Positions 27,412 to 40,600 of a stretch of DNA of 64,000 bases are shown here, piece after piece. A model generated the notes under the pieces. It was not told where the DNA came from and did not search any database. It saw only the letters and a program-made list of their open reading frames with translations. The stretch is from Ecdyonurus torrentis (Eukaryota; Arthropoda; Insecta; Ephemeroptera; Heptageniidae), in assembly GCA_949318235.1 (NCBI GenBank), contig OX439127.1, positions 6,589,534 to 6,653,533 of the forward strand. The letters are read 5' to 3'. Positions within the stretch are counted from its first letter, which is position 1, and each line of letters starts with the position of its first letter. A program made the translations under genes and the position numbers.

Positions 27412-28564
27412 AAGAAAGAAAGAAAGGAAAATGAACCCAAGTGCTGCAAAAAAAAAACCAAGTGCTGCACATTTTTGGAAACCTCAAGACCTGCTCTACC
27501 ACCCCCAACACAAACATCATACACTTTTTAACAATCCATTTCACATATTATTTTACAAAAAACCTACTTCGTTCTATTTATATTATGTTGTACGTACAGT
27601 ATTATTTGTTGTTTATGTTGTTTTAATTTATTAACATTCATGCTATATATAATAATATAAAACAAAAAAATGCATTGTAAATTGCATAATTCATACTTTC
27701 CGTGTAACAAACAATTAATGCAGCTAATCGGTATTGCACGCGGGGAAATTTATAAGTTTCCTCTAATTTAACATTACGTTTATGAGTTTTTTTTTTTTTT
27801 TTTTTTAATTTCTGAAACGAAATTTTTACTGGTTTCAGAGATATATTTTAATGATGAATACTAAATACTAGACATATTTTTACGTGTTTTAAGGCAGTTT
27901 TAAATCGATAACCTCTATTGATAAATCATTTTTTTGTTTCTTTCAACATTCTTCGCTCGTCCACACACTGGCTCAAATAACAGATCCATACTTGAGGTAA
28001 TGTATTTACAACTTTGATCATTTGGTTGACGCTCGCTGGTTGGTTCTAAGTCTAACATTAACTTTAGCTTGCTGCCACAAAGTCAAAATATGAACCAGCT
28101 GGGCATGTCAGTGAGGCATATTTTTGGTGAAAATTTTACTGCGTATTCAAAAAAAAAAAAAAAAAAAAAAAAAAGACATGAACTATATATTTAAGGTGTA
28201 GCACATGATTTGGCCTGAGTCATTGATTTCTAATTTACTTTCCATTTAAGTAATGATGAATGCGGACTGTGACGTCACAGATTGATTGTTTTATGTGAGC
28301 AATTAGTTCCCAGTAATAAGTTACTATAGGAACAAAGAAATTTTCGGAAACAAAGAAATGTTTTCATAGTTAAATTGATATTTAACTCATTTTAATAATT
28401 TTTAATGCCCGTTCATACATATAATTATTCAAAACCTCAATCCATACCATAAGCTTTTTTTTTTAACTTTTTTTTTAATCATGCTTATCAAAAAGTGATA
28501 GGTTACAATAGATAAAATAGAGATTATCAGTGACTAATGAGGAATTTTTAGGTATAGATAAAAA

Positions 28565-28705
<141 letters not shown>

Positions 28706-28911
28706 GAAAAGTAAAAAAGTAAGTATAAAATAATTTAACGAATAATATTAATAATAAAAAGGTTAATCCCGAGTAGAACGCTAAGTATGACAAATATATG
28801 ATTTTTCTATGAAATTTCAATGAAACGTCCCATAACGATGACACAACTGCGATTTAATGAAGACAAAGTATGACAAAGCCACAAAAAAATATTTTTTTAA
28901 ATGTCTAACAA

Positions 28912-29303
28912 TAAAATTTCGATGACAAAAAAATGACATAACGACGACATGTATTTTTTTGTTTTTACAAATATGAAATAAGTAATACAACAAAATATTT
29001 TTGATGAAATAACGATGGCAAATTTATTTTTCAAAAACCTAAATGCGACACAACGAAGACAACGATTCAAATTCAATATGTATGAAATAACGATGACACG
29101 AAGAAATAATAATTTATTGGCTAATTTTACATGAATATTGAATTTTTAATTATGTCTTCGTTGTGTTGCATTTAGATTTTTTGAAAATTAAAGCTGCCAT
29201 CGTTACTTCATCAATAAATTTTGACTGTCATACTTATTTCATATTTACAAAAAATAAAAATGTTCATGTCGCCGTTATGTCATCTTTCTGACATCAAAAT
29301 TTC
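28912..29303. mobile_element. Foldback MITE, about 390 bp (copy B)
   Basis: Duplicate of 822-1211 with a few substitutions and small indels. The arms still pair. Confidence 0.72.
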
Positions 29304-30182
29304 TATTTTAGCTTGTGGATTGATATAAAAATACCATACATACAGAAACGCTGTTTAGTGTTATATGTGTATAACAAAATAATATAATAAATTATTGTCA
29401 TATTATTATACTATACTGTAACTCACTTCATAATTTAATTTAATTTTTAGAATAAAAAATATAACAACAATTGTTCAGTATTAATAATAATGATAATATT
29501 GATTTATTGAACAAGGAAATTTTACAGACAATACACGGTCATGTCACAAAACATTGAAATTGCTCAAAAGGATAACTGAAAAGGCAAAGCGCATCAAGTT
29601 AGTTATCCATAAAAGTAATAAAAAATAAAATAAAAAGGTAAAAATACAACAAATTAGACATTTTACATGTTTTTGAAACAAAGCTGCTGATATATCTTTA
29701 ATGTTACAATTTATTTTATTATATAAACCAAAGCTTCTAGAAAAAAACGAATCATTATAATAGTTGACGTTGATTCTAGGTACAATAAACTCATAGTAGA
29801 GTCGCTATTTCGCAATCTGGTGGATTTAGATCTAATAGCGACCCTATTAGCTGAGAATACAGGCAAGAATAAAAATAAGAATAAAAATCGAGACTCATGT
29901 TCATTTATACATTATTTTTGTGTTAAAATTCAGTTAATTTATTTTTATTATTACTATTCCATTATCATTTAAAAGTTTCCTTATGTGTTGCATATTAAAT
30001 AAATTTCGCACAACAAGGCTTTTTTATTTTTAGAATACATTCAAGGTGCATTTTTTTTTGCTATCATATATTTTATACGCTTAAAAAATACTACTGAATG
30101 ACTATTTTTGTCTTTCAAAAGCCTTTTAAAGTTTAAAAAAATAGTTATGTTTAATCTAGCGTAGAACAAATTATTTTATTCT

Positions 30183-30185
<3 letters not shown>

Positions 30186-30267
<82 letters not shown>
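30186..30267. repeat. (CT)n microsatellite (copy B)
   Basis: Expanded homologue of 5834-5896. Confidence 0.95.
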
Positions 30268-30268
<1 letters not shown>

Positions 30269-30420
30269 ATATTTTAAAACTACATAGACCAATGAAACAT
30301 GAAACTTAATGTTTGCAATAATTTTAACATGATCTATAAAAAAAAAAAAAAAAAAAAAAACGCATTGTAAAACATAAATACAGTTTAAAAGAAATTTTGA
30401 AAAGATTGCTGGTGGTTAGG

Positions 30421-31370
30421 TTACTTCAAAAGAGTGTTGTTGATAGAGAGGAACATTGCGAAGATCCATCCAATTGCCTGGAATCAGTAACAAAAATCAG
30501 TTCATAGAACAAAAATTATTTTACAATTAAAAAGCAACAACTGCTTTTTACTATATTTTACTAATATGTACTTACATCATTATTATATAGTGTTTTATTC
30601 AATAAATCAATATTATATATTATACTAAGTTTGTGGAAGACTCATAGACACATAAATTTGAGTCTCAAAAAGAAATGAAAAAAAAAAAAAAAAAAAGAAA
30701 GAAAATTGTTGATTTTAATTGTTTTTCTAGTAATCAAGTAATTATCTTGAGTGAATAATTTTGAAATTGTATTTATGTTAAAACTTACAAACGAAAAAGT
30801 TTTATATCTCAACGAAACAACGTAAGATCTTCCAATACAAAATGGAATTGGACTCATGCATCTCAACATCATTGTTTGTAGCATTCCAGAAAAAACTTTC
30901 CAATTTTTCGGTACATCAACGGATTTAGAAAAACAGATTTTTCCCAGTTTTTGTTCCTGAAAAAGAGAAAGATAGAGGGAGATAATTATAATATCTGTAA
31001 TAATTATGCTAGTTTAATGCAGCAACATTTATGTAAAACATCCCAATTTATGTTTTGTTGTTCTTGTACAGTGATTAAGTGATTACGATTATTATAATAG
31101 TTAACATGTTCAGTATAATTACTTATGTTATTACAAAATAGCAACATGTAATCTACAATCTATAGCAATTATTCAATGCAGAATAAATTTAATATATAAC
31201 TTTTTCTGTGTTTACATAGTACGATTGTAATAATGTATTGTACCATTTAAATCAAGTACTTTTTTTTTCTCATAAGAATAACATTACACGTTTTTAACTT
31301 AGTGCAAGTATTTGAATGGAAAAATGTAAATTTCCTATGCCTCTGCTTTTTAACTCTAAATATGCGTTGT

Positions 31371-31403
<33 letters not shown>

Positions 31404-32170
31404 GCAAAAATAAAAATGGGTTAAAAAATAAACAAACTCATCAATGATACATGATACTAAAAAAAGCACTAGCAAACGACCTTGACGTCAAAGTCAATAC
31501 TTCCGAAGTATTATTTTTTGGATTCTGAGCTTTTTATTGTATGTATATTGATACAAAGAGGGGTCTTTGTAGTCATAATTTAGAAGTTAGGTCTAAAGTT
31601 TACGTAGCTTTATAGAGTCATAAGTGGGATATTCGTTTAGCAATAAAACAATCATGTTCGCTTTAGTCGGATTATTATAAGTTTTATTAAAGTAAGTTAT
31701 ACATACCAGAGTATAGTGACGAATGAGGGTGTAAGATAGTGGTCTGACAACCTGTGTATATTGCGTCTGACTTAGGAAACAATCTGCGACCGTATGAGAG
31801 CTACTTCCTATGCTATTGACACATATATACACTTTTTACTTATATGCGGAAATGACTCTTTGTATAATTATTATACAAAGTATGACGTCTATTACATTAC
31901 TAATGTATCCTGTAATTATCCTGACCACACATCTTACTCCCTTATCGTAACATAACCCCCCTTCTTAAATTTAGTTCGTCCCCGAACTATTATTTATTTT
32001 CAGATAAGGATTATATTACAATTTACATTTATTATTTTTATTTTATTTAGATTACATTGTTAGTCACATATTTTAAAGGATATATTGTTATTTTATTATA
32101 TTTTTATATATATATTATATTAAAGGATATATTGTTATTTTATTATATTTTTTTTAAAACATAAATGGTT

Positions 32171-32231
<61 letters not shown>

Positions 32232-32937
32232 TGTATAGATAGTTATACTTGATTAAAAATTATTTATTATTGATTAACATAGTTATTAAAATATATCATA
32301 ATTTGATTAATTTATATTTTGAATTATCATTTTCTCACTGTATAGAATTGTCCAGTATTCTTTGCATGTGTCGTCAATTTATATATAATCATTCAATGTA
32401 CAATTTAAATGTTAAAAAAGATGAATAAAAAAAATGTAAATTTATTTCATATTAAATGCCATTAAAATTTTCCCAAATTTGTGATAATGTTCAACACTGG
32501 ATTTTCCTGAGCTGGTTTTCATTTGTAGAATATATGAATCACACCAAATTCTGAGAAGTATGTCAAACTGAGGTTCTCTTAATAGTTGGATCTCCTTTTG
32601 TAACACTTGTCAGATGTATATGTGACTGCTTTGCTGCAGGTATTCCATATTGATTCATTACACACCATTTTCTGTAAAAAAATTCAATGTTAATTTTACA
32701 TACAATATGAATATTTTTTAACATTTTCCTGAAATAGCAATTTTATTATTGTATTGTATACATATAAATAAATACCTGTACATATATGATTTTCTTATTT
32801 TATATACATTTATATATATATGTTTTTAAACTTTTTTGCAACACATATATATCTATGTATTTTATGTTTTTTAATCATATATATATATATATTTATGTTA
32901 CTTTTTCTAGAACATGTTTTTTCTCTTTCTTTTTTCA

Positions 32938-32981
<44 letters not shown>

Positions 32982-35236
32982 CATTAAGTGTTTATATATT
33001 TTATTTCACTTATACTTATCTACATATAAAGTTTATGAGCTTCACATGAAGTATAAATACAAGTGTTTTTTCATAAAAATATATAAATATATATATTTTA
33101 TATTTTAATCTTTAAATACTAAATGAGTGTATTCATTCCTTTCTTCTGCAGATTTCATTACTAAATAACCATCTTTTCCTGTTACTAATTGTTCTTGAGT
33201 TGTGGTAGGTCGATGTGTAAATGTCACCGTCTTTGATACTTGTTGTGGTTGTTGACTTGATGTTCCTGGCATACTGATTTTGGTTTCCTGTGTTCTTGCC
33301 CTCCTTGGTTTAGGTGTAGCACTAGTATTACCTTGCGGCATTGGTATAGGTAATGGACGTTGCACATTCGGTTGAACTGTCATTGGAATCACTACATTTG
33401 GCGTTGGATTTTGATTAAATATTGCTGTTTCAAAACGATTCTCACGTGGACGTGTAATGTTCATCCTCCTTATAAATATATATATAACAATTGCAAGTGT
33501 TGAGATTATATTTATAATTATCAAAATATATAAATATATTAAATTTGGATTATCTTTATATAAATAAATTTTATCATTATAAAGTTCTTGATAATGAAAT
33601 GTTGGATTATATATTGATGATTGATCACTTACTTTTAAACTATTAATTTTACACCATGCTGATGGCAAAATGTGTTGTATTTTAATTGTATGGGTTTTAT
33701 TTAGGAAACAGGGAAATGTTGGTGAAATTGGTGTTATATTTTCAATTAGTATACTGCAATAACATGGTAATTGTATTACAAAACTTCCAATTTCTGAGTG
33801 TTGTAATACATGTGAAATTATTTCTTGACATTGAATTTTTATATTATTTCCTACATTTGTTAAAATAAATGTATCAAAATTAATTCGTGTCACTGAGGGT
33901 GAACGAGTTTCTTCACATTGCAGTGGACAAATTTCATTTATATTTTTTATATCAATTCCTCTTAAAATATATGTTAAACAGTAAACATATTGATTATATA
34001 AATGCACCATTGGTGTTACATAACAAAGGGTATTTTTTAATGGATCACAATTCATTTGCATCAATTTCTTTTCATTAGTTTGACTTAATATAATAGCAAA
34101 ATTGTCAATAGGCATATGTATTTTACATGTTAATGTATTCCATTGAAATGGAATAGAAGTTATTTGTTGCTTTATTATGCCTTTATTTAATGATATTAAT
34201 GGTAAATTAATGCCAATTAAAATTGTGTTTTCCGAAATAAGGCAGTCCATAATGGGTAGACCATAATATGCCAAAAGATTTGGTAATTCGATTGCCAATG
34301 TATAATCAAATTTTTTAATTTTTTCATTCAATTCTTTCATACCATTATATAATTTATAATGGGTAATTACAGTCATGTCTAATAATCTTGAATTGCATGA
34401 AGAAATTAAATTTTTATAAGAAGATATTGAATTTAATAGAATTGTTATATACGATGCAATAATATTGTCTGAACATAATAAAGTGATGTTTTCTTTCATG
34501 GAAATATTTGTTTCTATTGGTGGAATTTTGACCGTATATTCCTCTATTTGCATGAAAGTTTTTTCCAATTCAGCCAATATTTCTTGCGATGTAATTATTT
34601 GATGTACGTGTTTTTTATCAGCTAGTTGAAATCGCCAAGCTGTTATTTCGCCATCATCAAACAACGGTGTCGTACGTGCACTTCTTCGTAAATGGTTGGG
34701 TATATTTAATATATTATTATTGAAACCATTTATGTAATAAAATAATAATTGATATGCACGACACTGTTGTTCACAAGCTTTGCAAATATCATTAGCATAG
34801 GTATTCCAATGATTAAATTCTTCATAGATGTTATTATTATATTGAAAAATGATTGGTAATGAAGCTTCATAAGTTGTTAAATTTGGTTGAGCTTGGAAGT
34901 ATAAACCGGATGATATAGATACTCTATTGTCATTGCCACAAGCGTTATATATTATTAAGTAATGTAGAAGAAAATGTAGATTGAAGAGTTTCATGTTAGT
35001 TATTGTTATTATTATTTTTATTTTTTATTATATATATATTATATATATATATATATATTAGAGTTGTTATTAATTTTTTATTTTTATTTTTTATTTTTTT
35101 TTTTTATATATATACAAATATATATATTTATATATAAATATGTATATTTGTATTTTGATGTTTTTTGTTGTTAAATTATTTAAGTTATCTTATTATTATT
35201 AATTATTATTACTATTATTTTTAATTATTATTAGTA

Positions 35237-35290
<54 letters not shown>

Positions 35291-37575
35291 TGATTATTTG
35301 TGTTATTTATATAATATTAGTTGTTTATTTAATATTTTATATACGTGATGTTATTATAATTTTTTGTGGTTGTTGTAGATAATTGTCCGTTTCTGGTTTC
35401 TCATTAGTAATTGAGGTTTCCGGTTGCTCCGGAAGTTTCCCAGTCTCCTTTTCCACTTTATTTACTTTTTTCTGGTTCTGTAAATAAATATTACATACGA
35501 TTCTGATAATTTTATAAATCAGAACCGACATAATTATAAACATAATTGTATGAAATATAAAAGATATATAATTAAAAGTAGCTTCTATATAGGTTATTGG
35601 TGATGCGTTTGCCTGATTGATAAATAATGCAGGCATTAACAAATTTGGGTTTCTAAATATGATTATACCCAAAATAACCGTTAAAGTAACAGACCATAAA
35701 AAACTTATCGAATATGTAACTGTGCTTAACGTTTTATGAACTACACTTGGTGTTAACGATTGAATAAGTTGTGGTGTAGATGGTATTGTTAAATTAATAT
35801 GAGGCGTTGTTAAAACCCAATCTGTATTTATTATTTTTGACAGATTATGAAAAGTTATAGTATCTTTATCATTAAAATATGTAAGACGTAAAGAATTTAT
35901 ATCTTCTTTTGTCCAAAAAGCAGGAATAATATGATGCATTTCTGTTTTTTGACCCTCAGTTTTTAAACAGGGATACTGTTTTGGAATATGTAAATTATCT
36001 ACAGATAATTCACAATTACAAGGTAGATTTATTTGAAACGCCCCTATGCGCGCTGGAGGTGCAACAAATTTATAGAGTTTATCAGTACATTGAATATTTA
36101 TTATACCTTTTATATTTGTTAGTACAAATTTATTATAATCAATTTCAGTTACTTGTAAAAATGTTGTCTTTTGACATTTCATAACACAATTTGAATTAAT
36201 ATCCTGTATAGTAGCACCTTGCATAATTAATTTAGGACAAATGTAACCTTGTTGAGTATCACTCTGGTACCTAGGAAGAAAACAAAGTTTATTATTTGCA
36301 GTATAACAATTGGCCAGATTGCGTCCTGTAATAGATAAAATAACATCATTATTTACAGCTAATATAGTTGTTTCATGTTCCAATTTACATGTATCATTAC
36401 CATGCCAAGCAAATGGAATTGTAATCATGTCATAAAATTTCCAATTTGTATTTAATTTTTTAATTGGGACTTTATATTTAATTGTTATTTCTTTATTAGT
36501 CATTATGCAATCTGCTAATGGTAAAGCATAATATTTTGATAATTTATTTATGGGTATAGAAAGTTCATGATTATCTTCATTTAATTTTTTGTTTAATGTT
36601 AATAAATCAATTTTTAATATATCTGAGTTAACAATAATTGATGGTAAATGATTTGCACGACATGATTCAATAATTTGGTGTTTTTCATTTATTAAAATAT
36701 ATTGGAAAAATTCTTGAAATAACCAGAGTGAATATTTTATATCATGAAAAATTTCTGATGTATCTTTATTTTCCCATGTACTTACGTTTTTTATACCTGA
36801 AGCTAGAATTTTTACCTGATCTTGTATCATTTTTAAATTATTGTATGTATCGGTGTTACTCACATTCATACTTTGTGTTATTTCATATATTTTTGAATAT
36901 TGATTATAAAAATTAGTATTCAGTGTACTTATTTGTTGTTGATAAACTTCTTTGTTTACCTTTAGTGATTTAATTTCTCTCATTGTTGCTACGCCACAAC
37001 AATAACGTAGAAAATCCGAGATAAAATTTAATGCACGTTTTTCCCTTGTAAATGACATCATATCTTCCTTTATGCTATTTTGATAACGTTCTAAATAACG
37101 TGATAATTGAGTACCCATTTTTTGCAGCGTTAAATCTATATTACATCGTAGATTTTTTTCATTTCTTAAACTGCATTTTGAACTTCGTAGATCAAAACTG
37201 CGATCAAGCTCAAATTCCATGAATGAAGTTGAATAAATTAATGGAATTGATGCTTGATATGCGATTAATTCGGGTAGTGGTTTAAAAAACGCTCCCGATA
37301 CAATCATTGCTGGCATTACGTTGTTCTCGCTGATAACATCGTTGATGTTGAGTGATAGCACTTGTAGACATATGAAAATTATATTAATTTTCATTTTTTT
37401 TTTCTATAACAAAAAATATATACAATTAATTCATATATTTAAATTATTTTATTATTATTAATATATTGTTAATATATATTTATTTTATACATATATTTAT
37501 ATTTTACAAACATATAATTTGTGTTGATATTATATATATTTCTTTCTATTTATTTATTTATTTATTTATTTTTAT

Positions 37576-37616
<41 letters not shown>

Positions 37617-37620
37617 CACA

Positions 37621-37681
<61 letters not shown>

Positions 37682-40600
37682 GACTATATACAATTATAAT
37701 ATATTTATTTACTATTCATAATGTAACTTCATTTTTGCTGTACCTACAATATCATATGTTATATTTTTACCTTTACCCTTTTGTATTTCATATGTTTTAG
37801 CCCCAACTTTTTTTGTTATAACATATGGACCTTTGTAAAATGACATAAGTTTTGGAGATTTCCCTTTAACTCTTTGCGGAGTAAGAACTCTAACTTTGTC
37901 TCCTACTTGATACTCTATATGTTTCCTATTTGCATCATTTCTTTCCTTAGATTTAAGTTGTGATGCTGTTAGATTTTTTAATGCAATATTTTGTGCAATT
38001 TTAATTTTTTCTTGTATATCTGTGCATGTTTCAGTTTGTGGATGAAAAGTTAGTGCTTGATCATGTGGAAAATATGGTATTTTATTATATACAAGTTCAT
38101 ATGGACTTATTTGCATTGATGCTTGTTTTGAAGTATTGAATGCAAAAGTTATATGTGTGAGTGCCATATCCCACATATTTTGATCGGTATCGGTATACAT
38201 TGCTAACGAGTTACATAGAGTTTTATTTACTCTTTCGGTAAGACCATTAATTTCAGGTGTGTACGCTAATGTTACTTTTTTACTGCCACCTAACATCGTT
38301 ATCAGCTCCGTTATTACATGTGAAGTAAATACACGTCCTCTGTCCGATAGTAATATTTTTGGTGCTCCATAACGACATATAATGCGCGATAATAAGAAAT
38401 GAGCTACTGTTGGTATAGTTTGGTCTGGAATCGCTTTAGTTTCAATCCAACGTGTAGTGAAGTCTGTTGCTACAATTATATTTCTATTACCTGATGTTGT
38501 TACTTTGAATGGACCGAGTATATCAACGCTCCATTGTGTAAATTTTTCTTTAGGTGGTATTATTGGCATAAGTAACCCTGCGGGTTTCCCTGGAACTGCT
38601 TTACGACCCTGACAATGTACACATTTTTTTATAAATTGAGTAACTGTTTTATATAATTTTGGCCAATAATATTTTAATGTAATTTTATCAATAGTTTTTG
38701 CTTGACCTAAGTGACCTGAAATAGGGTCACTGTGATTAGCTATCATAACATCCTCTTGTAGTGAGGCAGGAATTGCCAATAAGTGTATAAGTCCTCTAGG
38801 ATTAGAATTTTTTTTATATAATACCTGATCTTTAATTATATAATTTTTTAATTTACGTTGAATAATTGCAGGTAAGTCAGGTGGATTATTTTCCATGTCA
38901 CTAATAATCTTTGCTAATTCAGGGTCGGACCTTTGTCCCAAAGCTATATCCTCAATAGAAAGTGACATAACGTCGATTATTGAATTTTCATTATACTGTC
39001 TGTGATATTCATAATTTTGTTCAGATTGTAATTGTTTGTCACATACCTTGTGTATTATTTCACTATAAGATGGTCCTATGTCACATGTAGGTATGTCTAA
39101 CATATCCTCATTATCGTCAGCTGGCAACACTGGACTTCTGGATAAACAATCAGGTATTTTATGAAGTTTACCTGATCTATACCTGAAGCTAATTTGCTTG
39201 TCTTGTAATTGCAGTGCCAATCTTGCCAGTTGACCTGTGTTAGGTGATATGTTATGCAACCAACATAAATTGCAGTGATCTGTCACTATTGTAACGCGTA
39301 ATCCCCAAATATATGGCTGGAAATATTTTATACTCCAAACAACACACACAAGCTCTAGCATTATAGCTGAATAATTTTTTTCTGATTTAGAAAGTGAGCG
39401 GGCTGCATATTCTACAGGATGCATGTGATTATCATCCTCAAGAATCATTAAAACAGCACCTAGACCAGCTGAAGTCGCTGCGTCACAATGTATTTCTATA
39501 TATTTCCCTAATTTGAAGTGAGCTAAGATAGGTGGGGAAATTAACAATTTTTTTAATATTTGAAATGAATTTTCACAATCTTCATTCCATGCTATAGGTT
39601 TTTTCTTATCAGATTTTGCGACTAATTCGTGCATAGGTTTGCATAATGCAGAGTAGCTCTCTATCCACCTGCGAAAATAGTTGCACATACCCAGGAAGCT
39701 TTGCAGAGATCTTAATCTGCTAGGGCGAGGAAATAAATCAATTGTCGCTGTTTTTGTTGGATTTGGAAGTATACCTTCAATTGTGATTATGTAACCTAAC
39801 ACCTTTACCTTTGACATTGCAAAAAAGCATTTAGACAATTTTAATTTTAAATTACTTTTACGTAGGCGTGAGAATATAGCCTCTAGGTTGTCTAAATGTT
39901 GATCGAATGTTTCACTTTGTGTAATTAAGTCATCAATATAACATACTACCTGTTTCCACTTAATTTCTTCCATTACAATATCCATAGTCTCTTGTAACAC
40001 CTGGCTACCTGTAATTAACCCTTGGGCGTGGCAGTTGAACTCATAGTGATTTAAGTCAGGTGTACAAAAAGCTGTCAGGTGTTTACAGTTTTCAGTAAGT
40101 GGTATTTGGAAGAAACTTTGATATAGGTCGAGTGTAGAAAAATATCTACCTCCTGATAGGTATGCTAATATGGTGTCTACGGTCGTAAAAGGTCTTATTT
40201 TATTTAAAATAAACGTATTTAGGATACGAAAATCTACCGTAAAACGAAAGGTGCCATCAGGCTTTCGTACGAGCACTATAGGTGCAGCATATTGTGATTT
40301 TGAATACCTTATAATTTTTGCTTTTAATAATTCTGCTACTTGTTGACGTATAATTTCTAATTGTAATAGTGATACTTTATATGGTTGTCTATATATAGGT
40401 TTAGTTCCTGGTTTGACTTTAATTTCGAAGGTGTGAACATTAGTGATTGAACTTTCAGCTAAACAAGTTGCAAAAATATCTGAGTATTTGTTTATTAAAT
40501 TATGCAATTTTATTTTTTCTTTTCTTGTAAGCATAGATCCAATCTGTTCCTCAGATATTTCTACAATTGTAGATTCTTTTGATAAGCAACAAATATCAGG

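Noticed and set aside
31593..31832. 79-residue frame present in both LTRs
   Set aside because: Same frame at 42677-42916 because the LTRs are identical. The LTR has regulatory features and no recognisable protein.
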